This document shows, piece by piece, positions 36,010 through 50,632 of a stretch of 64,000 nt of DNA. The stretch is from the NCBI RefSeq assembly GCF_000004075.3, contig NC_026659.2, positions 1,240,001-1,304,000 of the forward strand, in the 5' to 3' direction. The position numbers were made by a program, and so were the translations under genes. Under the pieces are notes generated by a model, which worked only from the letters and a program-made list of their open reading frames with translations, did not search any database and was not told where the DNA came from. Positions within the stretch are counted from its first letter, which is position 1. Each line of letters begins with the position of its first letter. This DNA comes from Cucumis sativus. Its lineage: Eukaryota > Streptophyta > Magnoliopsida > Cucurbitales > Cucurbitaceae.

Positions 36010-39000
36010 AGTGAAGAAGAAGAAGAAGAAGAGAGAGTGGGGGGGATTTAAGGATGGTTGAAGAAAGAAACGCGTTGGGTTTGTGTAATAGACGATCTCG
36101 GAAAATGGGTTTCTATTTTCACACTTCCATTTCTATGCATTTATTTACTTTATTTATTTCCAATTTTTCTATTCACGTCGTTGACTTCTTCACTAACCTC
36201 TTCTTCCCATTTTTTTCTATTTTCTTATTATTCTCTACTTTTTCTTTTTATTAAATTATTTATACTCCAAAATCATTACTTATTTTTTCTAAAAAAATAT
36301 AAATAATCTATTTTTTATATTTTATCGTTCTTTTATTTCTATTTGTTGAATTTTTTTAATAGAATGGTTATATTAAAATAGATAATTTTGAACTCTACAT
36401 TATTTTTTATTATTAGTAATCCAAATGTTAGTTTTGATGATTTAGATAAATAGGTTTATAAAAGTGTTTAATGGGGTATCTTTTAGTAAGTATTCGATAT
36501 CATTAAAGGTTAAGTTAGAGATTATAGTTCATAATTTAGATATTAGTTCACCAACTTTGAGGTTTTGGGTGTGATTTAGTTTATTAAAAAAAATTTAGGG
36601 TTTATCCAACTTTTTTTTTTAATTTACAAACATAGTGAACTCAAGGTAGAATTTGGTCTCAACTATCAACTCTTGATTTTTTTTTCCCCTAATACATATC
36701 GATCAATTTAATAGAGTGTCCAACAGGTCAAAAAGAAAAAAAAAACTAAAACTAATTTGATCATTATTATTATTCACCACTAATGTTTTAAAAAATAAAC
36801 CAATATTTTTTAAAAAGTTGTTCTAAAAAAAGGGTGTTTTAACTATGAAAGGTGAAAGTTTCATAATTAAAAAGTTTGTCAAATAAATTTAAAAGATTAA
36901 AAACCTATGATAATTTTTTTTAATTTACAAATCTATTATATAGACATAATTAACAGACTAAACTTATAATCTAACTCAATATATTTTCAGTCATTATGAT
37001 TCAATCACTTTTAGGACTCTTTTTTTTTATATAATTTTTGTATTAAAAAAATGTCAAATTATAAAAGATCAAAGTAGAAACTCTTACTTTAAAAAAATTG
37101 CATGTTGTTAGTAATCACTCAATATATATAAATTTAAAGTATTTTTTATTTAACTGTCAACTATACACTTTGATGAGAATATAGTGGCAATAATTCAATT
37201 CTTTTTTTTTTAAAGAAAAAAAATGTTATTGCATTGAATACATGATGATTCTTGAAGATCATTTTCCCTGTCTTTGAAGCTAAGGAAATTATAATTATTG
37301 ATGGAATGGTTGAGTAAGAATAATGGACAAATAATTCATTTAATTCATTAAGTCAAACAAAATGGTAGAGAGAGTTTTTTTGTTCATCGTTCTATTTTTG
37401 CTTAAATAATTAACCACGTTTTTACATGATTCTTTGACTTTAAACCCACGAGTTCGGTTTTTCCATTTGGAGGATAAACACATTGCTAAATAAGTTTAAT
37501 TATTAGTTTTAAAACTAAAAAGTTAAAAAATAAAAGATTGATTTTGATCATCATATGGTTAAATATTTTAAGTGTTATTTTTCACTCTTAAATCTTGGAG
37601 CTTAATCTCATGGAATCATGGTTTAGAGGTGGGAACCCACGTAGCAAGTTTTTGCTTTACAAAAATAAATGAATAAAATAATTTCTTTGTTAATTTAAAT
37701 TAATAAAATAAATTAAAGCAATGGAGGAATATATTTTTTCGTATCAAAACACTCCACGTTTAAAGGATATATGCATGTGAAGATGTGTTTTTTTAATCTT
37801 ATGATATACTTATTGAGTAGGAAGTACTTTACAAATTTGTAAGAAATATCACGTTGAAGAAATCAAAAGGTCCAATATACGAATTAAACATATAATTAAC
37901 AATACACCTTTATTATAAGTGCTAATATATATCAAAATACTATACGTTGATATATTATCTAAAGATGAATGAATGATAATATGGCAATGATACACACCTA
38001 ATGCCTAGTATTGAACTTCTCTTTACTTCTTTTCATTGTGTTAATTAGTTTGTGTTCATGTTGAATTGTGGTGTGTTATATATTGAGTTTATATATGAAA
38101 TATTGTTTTTTTTTTTTTTTTATAAACCTAAATGTTTTGTTCGTCTTCTATACCATTATATGTGCCTAATTTATTGTTGTTTAACAAAGATTCACATAAA
38201 CACTTTTTTTAATTTTGTGTTTAATATAGTTTAGGTCTATAAACTTTAAAAATATGTATAATTCAATATTTAATTAAGTCCACAAACTTTCAATTTGTAT
38301 TTATTATTATGTCATTCATATTTTGGACACAAAATTAAAATTAGTTCAATAATGCATTAGCAAAAATTAATGTATTAACCCTCTTAGTTAAGAAAATTCA
38401 AGAAGAATAATGTTAAAAAATCAAGTCTAGGGTAAATATTATGTTAATTAATATTAGCGAATTTTCATCTCTGTCTTTCCCTTTTTTTCTTTAGTGAAAT
38501 CAAAATAGAAATATATCAATTATGACTATAGAGAATCTAAATTAATTAAATTCTAAAAGAGAGTAAAACTATTTTTTATTTTGATTTTTTTTTAAGACCA
38601 TTCAATCATACCCAAAAAAATGGGAAAAATTATTTCAGTGATATGGGGAAAAAAGGGTGCAACTCTATACAATTTTGAAGTGTGATGGTAGAAATTGATT
38701 TTTCTTCCTCTCTTATATACATATTATACAAAATATACTTAATTTATATTGGTTAAAAGGTTAATATATTTGATATTTATGCTTTTTTGAGGAAAATATT
38801 TATGCAGTTATATATATACATGTTGATGGGTGTGGAATAATATGATTATCTTCCAAATGTATATTTGAGTGAGTTTGTTTATTAGTCCCTCTCTAGACAT
38901 GTGATGCATGCAAAGACGTGTTTTCATTTACTTTTATTTATTTTTCTCATCAATATAATATATCATTTCATTCATTGTAGAGATAGTGTAAACATCGCTT

Positions 39001-39500
39001 TCCACTTTTTATTTATTTTAGTATTCAATAAATATTTTAATCTTTTTCTTTCAAATCAAATAAATGTTTGGTTGAGTTGATAATGTAAAGAATTATAAAG
39101 CCTCCAAATTTACTGTACAAATATATTTGTATCTTACTAGTAATAACAACAATAAATTTGTGCTTAATTTGTCACGAAACCATGAGCTAACTTCCGTAAA
39201 GACTAAAGACATGTGTGACATGTCTTTCCTCCACTTAATTATCGATTTTACAATTTTAAACTTAACTTAAGAATAAACTTAAGGAATTGGGATGGACCAT
39301 GTGAGTCACACCAAGTCGACCCCACGAGGAGTCATCCTTAAGCCTTGGCAAGATGGGGTCGAGGATAACCCATCCAATCCAAGAGTGGGCGATTCGTGTC
39401 CACAAAATGTAGGTTCAAGATAGAAGTAAATAATCGTAAGTCATTTGTAGTCTAAATATATATATACATACATGTATATAGAGCTGGCCGCATTATGACA
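36010..39500. other. Intergenic AT-rich DNA
   Basis: No supported gene. A block of higher complexity at about 39290-39425 (GTCGACCCCACGAGG and neighbours) may be a transposon remnant, but no family was recognised. Confidence 0.5.
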
Positions 39501-39585
39501 TTAGAAAAACTTGGTTCATTCATCATTTCTCGTTCATGTTATCGCGTTAGTTAAATTCCGAAAAGAAAAGGCAACACTAATCAAA

Positions 39586-42400
39586 TTAAACCACATGACT
39601 ACTAAAGAGGTTAAACTTCTTGGAATCCAAAACCAAGTTCCTAATAGAAGCAAAGCATCCAAGCAGTCCTACACCAGAGAAGGCAGCAACAATGAAGACA
39701 TTGACCCAATAAGTTATCGAGGTAACCGGAGGCTTGTGCGTAATATTGTAAAGAACCATCGGAAGAATGAAGTCGAGCGGAATGAACCCGATAGCTCCAA
39801 CGACGCTATTAATGTCACCAAAGAACGGAAACATGGCCGCAAAAAAACCACACAATGACATGTACAATGTCCTCAAAATCAGCCTAGGAATTAGGTTTCT
39901 TCTTGAGAACACTCCTTGTTTAGCATCTGCTGATCTTCGCTCCATGATCTCGTAAGCCACTTGAGCGTAAACCTGAGGTATATTATAATAATATATGTGA
40001 GGTTAATTAATTAACAGAAAACTAAAAACAATATCCTTATGGAAAGTATAATATGTATATATACCATTCCGATGGCGAGAAGTTGGAGGAGAATGAAAAG
40101 GACGGCGAGGGCGAGGATCCAAGTGGGAGCTAAAGGAGGTTCATTTTTGGGCAATAAGTTTTTCAAGATATTTGAATTGGATTTGTTGCCAAAAACCCAA
40201 TAGCCAGAAGCTGCAGATGAGTAGAAAGTGATGAAGATCACAATGTAACACATGATCAGCCCTTTTACCATCTTCCCACCTATTGGTGGTGCAAGAGTTG
40301 CCTGTATTGTATATCATGTTTCTATGACTTAGGTAATTGTTAAATAAATGATAAAAATTGAATTCAAAAGTTTAAGCTAATCATCAACTTTAAATATGTT
40401 TAATTATATCACTATACGAACCAGAATACAATTAGTCATATACATCTAGTTAATGATGGATTGAAAAATAAAATGAAACTCGATTGGAGAGATGAAAATT
40501 GAAATTTAGTTTCAAAACAATAAACTTGGAAATAAGCCAAAAATGGTATCAAACAAGTCGGCCTAGGCTAGAGAGAATTGTTAGTTTTTGAAAACAAAAA
40601 TAAGCAATATTTAGAAGTTTATTTATATTTCTAGAATTTGACTATGAATTCAACTAGATAGTTAACTTTAAAAAAATGTGCAAATTATTGTAAAAATTAA
40701 GAAAAATAGAATTTTATCTTAAAAATGAAAAAAAAAAGAAAAAAAAGAAAAAAAAGTTACCAAGCAGAATGTAAAAGATTACTTGAATTTCAGGAAGAAT
40801 GCCGTTGCCAAAAATGGCAGCAAAGATAGAGATAGACGTGAAGGCACTGAAAACCCTAGCCGAGGGTGTGGATTCCAAAGAATAATCCCTTGGAGGAACG
40901 TTATCGGATGTACCTACACGCATGCATCAACATTTCTCAATAATGGTTTACTTCTGCGACTATACATCAACATGCATGTTCGAGAGTTATTATGAATACG
41001 ACGAAAGCGAACATTAATCATTTCCAAAACAAATCTAAAACGCATGCATGCATTCCCGGGTTAAGGGGTTACGTTATAAAACAACAAACCTGCAAGAATA
41101 GAGGCAAAAGCGATGAAGAAAGCGTAGGCGAGGCTGAGAAGAAGGGAAAGGAAGTTGATGTATCTAAGGGAGTGAAACGAGGGAAGTTGAGAAATTATAA
41201 TCATGCCCAAAGTCACCACTGCTATGAAATGGTATAATTTCAGTTCCCCTTTCGGATAAATGTTTGAATACATCAACTTCCCTCATCACCCAAAAATAAT
41301 AATCCATTGTCAGTAACCAAAATTAAATTAGTAAGCGTAAAATTGTAAAATTTGAAAAAGGAAATAGAGGCAAGGATGAAAATAAAAGAAAGTTAATATA
41401 GACGACGAAAGAATAAAAAGCAAAAGATAATATATACCTCTAAGCATTCCCCACCAAGCAAGATTGCGGCCACGCCCACACCGGTGTTGACGGCCGCTTG
41501 TATGAACACCACAAAATACAACATCCATCCTGACCCTATTAATTTCCCCAAAATTTTCTTTTGATTAGGCTCATAAATATTTATATTTCATTTTCAAGTT
41601 AAAAACTATACTTCAAAATTTCCAACGTGACTAAAATATGCTCCCAAAAGGAAATGAGAAAAATGAGCTATATATCAATAGAGAAATAATCGAATTACAT
41701 GCATATGATCTGATCTAATACCCTTGCAAACCTACATATTGACTCACTATATGATTCATAAGGGAGAAGAGTAAATAATCTTCAAAGAAAGACATGAGCT
41801 TATTTCTTGTGCTTAGTTGAACCATATATTTTTTTAAAGAGTGGAGTAGGTTAAGAGCCACATGACTCAAAGGAAAGTGATCAAGCCCAAAGAGAATTTA
41901 TAGGTGACACCCAAACACAGATGAGATCTAGGTTCCGATATGACTAAAATATTTTCTTTTCACAAAATTATGAAAATTGATAAACTAAATAAAGAAAGCA
42001 AAATTGAAAAATCACTTGAACTATGCTAATACTTCGAAGAATTTGAGGTTCAGATCTTAAATATTTGCACCAAATCTTTCAAGGTGTGTTGGAGCAGTAG
42101 AAGTGTAAAGCGTAGATTAATTTTCATTTGTCCAAACAAGAAGTGAAGCCGAGATAATTTCTTTTTTGTTTCAATAAATGGAGAAAAAGAAGAAGAGGAT
42201 TAGATTAGTGAGAATAATTCAAATTGTGAATGTGAATGGATCGATGATGATGTTTGCTATAATGCTTTGTTATCAATTCTCAACTTGACTTCACTTCCTT
42301 CTTTAATTTCTTTCATTTTCAAATCATAACATTTCTATCCATTAAGTGCTTTTCTTTTCTATTTTGTCCCATATTAATTCTTTAGTCAACTTAAATTACA

Positions 42401-42438
<38 letters not shown>

Positions 42439-43203
42439 CTCAAAAGTTCAACAAAAATCAACCAACATAATTATTGATTTTCAATTATGCATTTCACGAA
42501 TTGGAATTTTTTTTATATATTTTAATAAAATTTATATTATTATTCTTCTCAAGGTCTAGCATTCAATTATGTATCTCACAAATTGCCAAAAAAAAAAAAA
42601 AGTTTTAACATTCAATTTGAGTTCTAAAAATATTTTTGAAGATTTCCAAAACTTGTAGTTTTGCAAATTTTCAATTCAATGTCAATTAGATTTTTGATAT
42701 TTTTAAAAGTAATTCTATTAGTTTTACAAAATATACTAAAGTATCTCTCTTAAATTATTATATGTTTTCTAGGCTTAAAGTGTATATATGTATAAAAATA
42801 CTACTCTACCTTTTTCATTTGTTGAAAAAGAAAACTATATTCTTTGAAAAGTAAAAATGTTCTTGTTTATCTTTCCAAAAATGTTTAATTAAAAACAACT
42901 TTTTAGAATTTAAAATGTCCTTAATGGTTATTAGTTAGAAATTGGAATTGATTCTAATGAGTTTAGTAGTGAGTGGTGCTAGTTAGGTTATGCTATCATA
43001 AATTTATAGCTCATTTCATACATTATATCTATTGCACATTTTAAGTTCTAATTTTCTATTGCTCATTTTAAGTTCTAATTTTTACACTAACGTTAAAACA
43101 AATTTGTTTAAAGAATAAAAATCAGTTTCAAACAAATACAAAACTTATTAGTTTTATTTTAATTCATAGTTTTTAACTCATTTTTCAAATGACTAATTAC
43201 TAA

Positions 43204-43241
<38 letters not shown>

Positions 43242-44109
43242 CCTAAACTTTCCACTTTGAAGAAAAAAAAATACTATGGAATGGTTATTTTAAAAGTAAA
43301 GTTCAACTTTATCTCGTTTGAGAAATATTTCAAAATTATTTTAAGAATAGATATTAATTAGAATTTTGATGAAAACTAAGATCTTTGAACTCGTGTAAGT
43401 AATATTTGAGTTTCAATTTATATTTTAATTTCAACTTTCATCCAACATTATAATAGAACGATTAGGTTAATACTATATATATTTTTCCAAAAGGATAGAA
43501 ATTATGGTATAAATTTTAAAAATTCAATTTGTTTTTCATTTGATTGTTCGATTTCTACGATTATTAGTTGAAGATCCAATTTTTATATTTTGGAAATTTG
43601 CGTAACGAGAGAAGCAATTACACCATTCTTTGGGGGTTGATTTTGCAATTTATCCAAAATAAATAAATAAATAAAACAATGACACTCAAAGATATTTAAA
43701 AGAAGAAAACAAAAACGGTTACCCAAGACATCGGCGGCGAGTTCCCGGAAGCGGATGTGACGGCGGCCCTGTTTTTCACAGAGCTCCAGCACCTTAGACA
43801 AGAGGTAATATGAGTAGAAAGTCACCGCCGCCATGACTGTCAAGCACAAAAATCCCACTCCCCAGCCCAACCCTCGAAAGGCAAATGGCAGAGTAAGAAT
43901 CGGCGGCCCAACGATGGCCGTCGTCAAGTGGAATCCGGCATGCCACCACTGGCCTGTTTTAATCCAGAATTAATTAGCAACTCATTCAAACTGTTGGAAA
44001 AGGGGAAAAAGAAAAAAAGTCATTTTGGACCTTTGGATTCGAGGACGAAGGCGGCTCCGGCGTCGGAGGAAAGCTTTGAAAAGGAATCCGGCGGAGAAAG
44101 GTCTGCCAT
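39586..44109 (-). CDS. GAT1: GABA transporter 1 (AAAP family)
   Basis: A 449-residue amino acid/auxin permease family transporter, closest to Arabidopsis GAT1, a proton-coupled importer of gamma-aminobutyrate at the plasma membrane. Exons on the minus strand: 44109-44031, 43953-43723, 41535-41438, 41276-41090, 40913-40783, 40301-40065 and 39972-39586. All introns are GT-AG; intron 2 is about 2.2 kb and carries TA microsatellites. Family landmarks: [20 protein letters not shown] near the N-terminus, [43 protein letters not shown], and [20 protein letters not shown]. About ten hydrophobic spans are visible. The C-terminus ends [14 protein letters not shown], again as in GAT1. Length is normal for the family and nothing is missing. 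Substrate is inferred from similarity. Confidence 0.94.
42406..42434. repeat. TA microsatellite in GAT1 intron 2
   Basis: About fourteen TA units. A second TA run of similar length stands in the same intron at about 43209-43237. Confidence 0.85.
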
Positions 44110-44357
44110 GGGTTAAGAAAACAGAGAAACAGAATTGGAACAGAGATAAATGATGATGAAGATGATGATGGGTATTGGGTTTTGAAGAGGGAAAAAGGAG
44201 AGTGGTTGCGGAAATCGGTGGGATTTAAGCAAATGGAGTTTGATGAGTAAATGCTGATATTGGAGAAGACATTGTTGATGGGATTTTAAGAAAGAGGAGA
44301 TTGATTTTATTGCGATTCAGGGTTTTGATGGAACGTGTTGGATGAGAATATGGTTTT

Positions 44358-44365
44358 TATTTATA
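44358..44365 (-). promoter_or_regulatory. Putative TATA box of GAT1
   Basis: TATAAATA on the minus strand about 250 bases before the start codon, which would give a leader of roughly 220 nt. The intervening DNA is CT-rich on the coding strand, as plant leaders often are. Confidence 0.5.
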
Positions 44366-44399
44366 ACTTTGACCTTTCTTTTTCTTAACACTAATATTC

Positions 44400-46020
44400 C
44401 TCTCCATCTCCATCTTCATCTTCATTTATCTAAAATCTATGCTTCAAACTCCCCATAATAATAAGTGTCTCAATTTAAAATTTTAAAGTTTTGCAACCGT
44501 ATCAACTTTCATATATAAGATTTATATATACAATTGGTTATTAAGTGTGAACATTGCTAGATCCATCCCTATACGTAGTTGCTAACGACGGTTTAAGGTT
44601 TAGTTTTGCTAGGGTAGATTGTCGGCGAAGGGTGGTGGTAGTTGACGACAAACATGGTTAAAGACATTTTAATAATTTTTGTATGATACAAAATAGAGAG
44701 ATCAACTATTAAACACTAAATGTATAAATTCGCTTGTCAAATATTATTTTGGACGGTTGTCACACCACAATTTTTTCCAAAAATAACTTTTTGTAAAATA
44801 TGCAATTTACATCAATTATTTTAGATATATATAAGTATGGGAAAATAAACTCCCTTTCATTTTTTTTGCATTATTCTCTCCAATTTATGAGAAAATGCAA
44901 AAGGGTATGAACCACAAATGCTATTTCAATTAAAACTGACTGTAACAAAAAAGTGATTGAAAATTCTTCTTTTAGAATGTATATGTGGGTGTGGATGTGG
45001 ATGGGAACCAAATATTCTGAGGTTGATAGCATACACAATTGATGAATCAATTCACTTCGAAATTTAAAATTTAAATTTATCTAATCCACGAACTTAAAAT
45101 TTAGTTAATGAAATTCAACATTTGTATTCAATTTAAGAATATATTTGAAGCCTTTTTCATGGTATTTGTATTCAATTTAAGAATAGATTTGAAGCCTTTT
45201 TCATGATATTATACCAAATAAACAGACACACCTTTCATAGTTAAGCCACTAAATTTATATAGATATTGGTATTTAAGTTTCGGATGGTTTGATAAAATGC
45301 ATAAGGATATGTACAACTTGAAATACACCTATGCATGTAGACTATATGTCCTAGTTTTCAAGAACATTAGTATAAAATTGAATCAATTCAGTTTACTCCA
45401 ATAGATGTGACTAGATTAAGTATCAAGTTTCAAAATAAATCCCGAGCATTTCGAACCATTTATTTTTATAGGAATTTATAAAGTGCTCAAGATTAGTTTA
45501 AGTTATATTTTCCTCTTAAAAATGAGTAAAGCAAAGATAATTGACATGCGATTGTGGTAGTGGTTTATGATTCAAATCTTCCTACTTCTCGTCATGCTTA
45601 AATAGAATAATAGTAATATTATACCGGGTCTCAACTAGAGATTTGTATCGTAACATATTCAAATAATGGAACATATAAAGACCTTATTTAAAACTTAAAT
45701 ATACTTCTTGTCTCCACATACAATTGAAAAAGTTCGATAATCTATGGTTCAAAGAAAAAACTTCATTCTTCCTCTTTACAAAAGCAAGAAACTCAAATCA
45801 AGAATTGAAGGCTTTTTTGGGTTGGAAGAGGAGAGAAAGCAAAAGGAACACACAAACACCTACCAAAGTGATCTCAGTCAAGATTCTTTTGTGATTGGTG
45901 AATGAAGTTTTATGATAAAATAATCCTACTTTGGTTGATTAATTAGGAAGCATTCTTGAAATTTACTAAATGGAATAACTACATAAATATGCTAAAAGAA
46001 TGCATGATTAATTTAAAGAA
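44400..46020. other. Intergenic DNA between GAT1 and TBL
   Basis: Gene-free. Contains a 44-bp tandem duplication, listed separately. Confidence 0.5.
45121..45208. repeat. 44-bp tandem duplication
   Basis: Two near-identical copies (45121-45164 and 45165-45208) with very few differences, in intergenic DNA. Confidence 0.85.
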
Positions 46021-46458
46021 AAAAATCAAATGATAAGATTTGAAATAATATAATTCTCAATGCCATTCAGTTTTCCTTTTCTTCCAATGTTCATGATAGG
46101 ACCACAGAACAAAATCATTCTTGCAACCAATGAACTCGAACGAGAACTCAAAACTATAGTTACAGAGATTTGCTTATCTGATTCAATCATAAGAATAAGA
46201 AGTAACAACAATGGATATCATTCCCTTTTAATGCTCAACTAGGACAAGAAATATGCTCTATTTTGATGCATAGGAACTAGGAAGATATGTAACTAATCAA
46301 CTTAATGAAATCGCTGTGTTTTTAATACAAATTGAGAAGAATCTCCTAAAGCAATGTTACAGAAGATGGTCTCAATGGTATTTACCTACAATAAGAGAAA
46401 TCCAAAGTGTACCTTCTTGTAGCAAAATCTCATCGCTTGATGTCGGTGGTGAAGTTTC

Positions 46459-48827
46459 CTATCCGTTTAACATCATCTCCATAATTACGTCGTTCCACGC
46501 GTCAATTGGGCCAGGTAGGCACCAATGCAAGCAATCTTTCTGCACTTTTGCATTTTTGTCATTTGCAAACGGTTGGAACTCTCTGTATGGACCTGGATGA
46601 CCATCAGGCCTCAACAATGAAAGCTGGGTCAGGTCAAGAAGCTTAAGATTCAACCCGTTTTGAGATGCTTTTACTTCTGCCTTCTTAAACTCCTCTAACT
46701 CAACAATGCGCAGAATCTTGGTCAGTTCTTTCAGTTCCATCTCACCTTCTTTTATCGGCGCTCTTCGATCACATGTTCCTCCGTCAGACCACGTACCATT
46801 TTCAAAGTGGTCAGGGGTTGATGTTCTCATAAATATCATACCTTTATGTTTGGATGCTAAAATAAAGTTTAATGCAGAGCGGAGAGATCTGCGATAGGCA
46901 AATTCAATACCTAGCTCTGTAAAATTCTTTTTTGGGCAAGTATGGCAGCCCAGCACTTTGTTATGCTCATAGTATATTGCAGATTTCACAAACCATTTAC
47001 CACTAGAAATAATCACGTAGTCCATTTGATGGAACTCGCTTGTCCATTTCTTATCGAGTTTGTCGAGATGCAGCTCAACTTCAGATGTAGACACACCATT
47101 ATAATCTTCAAAAATAGCAGCTTCTGCAAGGAAAGGTGACCAAACCACTGAAATAGTGAAGTTGTATGATGGAAACCTCCATTTTCTATTCTTGTATCCT
47201 TCATCATGGTAGATATGAACTGCTAGTTCCACCTAAGAGCAAATATACAACCACTTGATTAAGTTACATATGCCAATATGAAAAATTTTCAAGCATAAAA
47301 AAAAAAAGTGATTCTGATATAAGATTGAAGTGCTTGATCGTTAAATTGAAAAACTGAAGGCACGAAGAACCTCATCTTCTCAGTCCATTTCATTCTTTGC
47401 AATGCAATTCAAACACTGCTGCTTTTAGTGATTGTAGGAGGGAAAAGAAAACTGTGAGCTACAAGAAACCAACACCCACAAAAAAAGAACTCACAAAAAT
47501 GTGGATATTAAGTACCTCACTTAGTTGAATTCATGGATCATTTCGATGAAATTAAAACTTTAATTTCAAAATTTCTTCCTCAGTTTATATGGGTAAAAAC
47601 TGACATGCCAGAAGGAAAAGATGTACCCACACTGAAGTTCACTCGAAGTAAACTTATCGTAGTAGTTCACACAGCATTCATTTTCTAACAGACTCCTTAT
47701 ATATATGTATATCCATCTACAAAGACTAGTGTCACATATTGACAATCAGCATCAGCTGTTTAGAAGAAAATGAAGCTATAAATTGAAAAGGCTTGAATGA
47801 TTTTCCTACAATGCCTTTATTCTAGAATGGGATGGTATAGCAACAATTTGTTCCACTAAACCAAAGAGACTGGATGAGAGAAGAATGTAATATTCTTACA
47901 TACCGTCGATAGCATGCACAGCAATGATTGAACATGGTTTCGAGATATTGAATCTCCAATTAACGCCCAGGTTTTGTCCCTCATCCTTTCAAGAAATTTT
48001 TTAGGATCAAACTTTGATAGTTCGCAATCTCGTGGCTTCCATCTCCAGTATAAGTATTCGGTATCTGGCCGCCCATTCTTCATACAATTTTGATGGGCTT
48101 CAATATGGGGGCAACTCTCATTATTGTACACAGGACCTGATGGATTTGGGATCCACTCTCCAACAAAAAGATTACACTTCCCTGCACCAAGTTCAATACG
48201 ACCTAGATTTCAAAACTTCATTATCTAAGGGGAGAAAATGAAAAGAAAGAAAATGGACAGCACACTTCTAACAGATTGTGGACAGGAAATTAACAGAGAA
48301 GCAATTCATTGCTTCCCAGCAGACCAATCCAACATTCAACATCAAACTTAAAGAAAGATATGGCAGTAGAACATGAGCATTGAACAGACAGAAAATCTCC
48401 ATATTTTGATTGACACTACTACACAAGAACACTAGTTAGTTACAAATCTTTGAAAATAATCCTAGCGTTTGGAGGGGGTGATTAGAACATAAGGAATAAC
48501 ATAAAAAGCAAGCATCAGTTCATCACCTTCAAGTGGTTTCTGATTCTCATCCTCCGGAGTTTCAGGTTCCTCCAAATCCTCAGACTTCTTAGACAAAGGA
48601 GTTTCCAAAATCGCAGGAACCTGTTTCTTATCAATTAAAGGGTTTTCCAAAATCGTCGGCGCCGCCAACCTCTCTGTCAAAGGGGTTTCTAAAATTGCCG
48701 GAACGTCACCAGAACCGGCAAAGAGGAAACGAAAAGCAATACCCAGTAAGAGAATAGGAAGAACAAGCTTCAAAATCAGCACATGGTTGCGTTTGAAAGG
48801 AACCGGTGGCTTCCAATTGAACTTCAT
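46459..48827 (-). CDS. Trichome birefringence-like (TBL) polysaccharide O-acetyltransferase
   Basis: A 450-residue type II Golgi membrane protein of the TBL/DUF231 family, which transfers acetyl groups onto cell-wall polysaccharides. Exons on the minus strand: 48827-48527, 48181-47904 and 47232-46459, GT-AG introns. One membrane anchor lies at about 16-37, followed by a Pro/Glu-rich stem with a threefold repeat of the form PAILETPL. The PMR5N domain begins CNLFVGEWIPNP (103-114). The esterase-type motif GDSISRNH starts at residue 176 and the paired DCLH is at 426-429, so both catalytic motifs are intact. RTSTPDHFENG and similar blocks resemble the xyloglucan-acetylating branch (TBL19-TBL27), but the exact member is not certain. 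The open frame extends upstream without an ATG, which fixes the start at 48827. The 3' untranslated region probably reaches to about 46030. Confidence 0.93.
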
Positions 48828-49584
48828 CTTCCTCTTCCCCACTTTTATCTCTGATACAACAAGATCACAATAACCCCAGTTCAAACACCGAACCCAATGA
48901 AGCTAAAATCCAAAACCCAATGCTCTAAATCAGATCGATTCCATTAAAACACATCTGGATCCAAATTCCCAGTTCAAATTTTGTCGTTACAACAAAAGGG
49001 GAAAACTCAAAACACCAAAAAGCTGCAAAAATGAATGCAGATTACGCTTCTTTTGTAGCAACTTGGGTGGTTCCCAATCAAATGAGCTTGCAGAAGTAAG
49101 TGAAGAGGCGAAACAGAAACAGAAACTAAAAATGACCCATTAATGATTGAGAGAGAGGATACAGAGTGAAAGAAAGAAGGAAGCGTCACCCAGTTGAGGA
49201 AAATCAATATATTAATTCGCTAATAATTTTGTGTTCGAGTAATCAAATCATAAACATAATAATATTAGGAATAAAAAAATGAGGATTTTAAATACAACAA
49301 CAAATGGAAGGCAAGTAAATTAATACCAGTGGTTAAGACTGTCCTATCTTCCAGACTGATTTGGCGAAAAGGTCCAAATCTCTCCGGGAATGGTGAAGAC
49401 TTTTTCCGGGAGTCGGTGGCTTCGCCTCACTTCATCTCAAATTTTTCTGAAATTTATCTTCATTTTCGAAAAATAAAATTACTTTTAAGAAATTTAAATT
49501 TGTTTTTTTTACTTCTTATTATTTATAGAAATTATTTCGATTTTAACGATACATTTATGTTTTTTTAAGTGTAATAATATTTCT

Positions 49585-50224
49585 AAATATATCAAAATAA
49601 ACTATTTTATTTATAAATATAATAAAATTTTATCTCATATATGATGGGTAAAGAGGTGTACTTTTTTCAATAGTAAAAAGATACCAATTATCATTTTATA
49701 AATTTACTTTTTGTTTGTTAAATAGTGATGATAATTAGGTTAAAGTATTGTTATAATCAAACATTCACTTTGTTCAATAATGGAGTATTTGTTAAATGAA
49801 AAATTCTAATGTCAGAAAACCAAATTATACGATATAGCTATAATTTAAACGCTAATTCTTTGTGTAATACGATAAGACTAAATTATATGATATAGCTATG
49901 TTATAAATATATCAAAATAAACTATTTTATTTATAAATATAATAAAATTTTATCTCATATATGATGGGTAAAGAGGTGTACTTTTTTCAATAGTAAAAAG
50001 ATACCAATTATCATTTTATAAATTTACTTTTTGTTTGTTAAATAGTGATGATAATTAGGTTAAAGTATTGTTATAATCAAACATTCACTTTGTTCAATAA
50101 TGGAGTATTTGTTAAATGAAAAATTCTAATGTCAGAAAACCAAATTATACGATATAGCTATAATTTAAACGCTAATTCTTTGTGTAATACGATAAGACTA
50201 AATTATATGATATAGCTATGTTTT
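49585..50224. repeat. 320-bp identical tandem duplication
   Basis: Copy 1 is 49585-49904 and copy 2 is 49905-50224. I compared them line by line and found no difference except at the terminal junction. The unit is AT-rich with no coding capacity and includes two short related phrases ending GATATAGCTAT. Confidence 0.93.
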
Positions 50225-50550
50225 CAACGTTATGTAAATAAAATTTTTAGAGTCTTTCGTATTTTAGTTTTTAAATATATAATATTAATCATGATGATGT
50301 AATAATAGGAGAGATAGCTATGCAAAAAGTTATAACATACCATATTTCTAAGACGGGCTATAACTTTGTTTTGTCTCATATAGAGATTGCAATTGATCAC
50401 GTACTCACCATAGAAATATTCAAATCTACATCTATGTAAGCTTAATGGTAGAAAAAAGTGTGTTTGAGTTTAAACGATGCAATTGTGAGTTTTATATAAA
50501 CAATAACAAGTTTTAGATTTTATAGGGAAAAAATGGAAGAAGGAAAGAAT

Positions 50551-50632
50551 GCTGGCTATGGGGTTCGAACCCATGCGCACTTATGTGCAGAAGATCTTAA
50601 GTCTTCCCCCTTAACCTCTCGGGCAAACCAGC
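50551..50632 (-). tRNA. tRNA-Leu (anticodon UAA)
   Basis: An 82-nt type II tRNA on the minus strand. The seven-base acceptor stem pairs GCTGGTT with AGCCAGC. The anticodon stem GAAGA/TCTTC encloses loop CTTAAGA, giving anticodon UAA, which reads UUA codons. There is a long variable arm, as expected for leucine, and the T-loop contains GGTTCGAACCC (B box). There is no intron. A T-rich run on the transcribed strand at about 50527-50532 can act as the Pol III terminator. CCA is not encoded, as normal for nuclear genes. Confidence 0.95.

Noticed and set aside
46060-46242. 60-codon plus frame behind the TBL gene
   Set aside because: It lies antisense to the likely TBL 3' untranslated region and has no domain.
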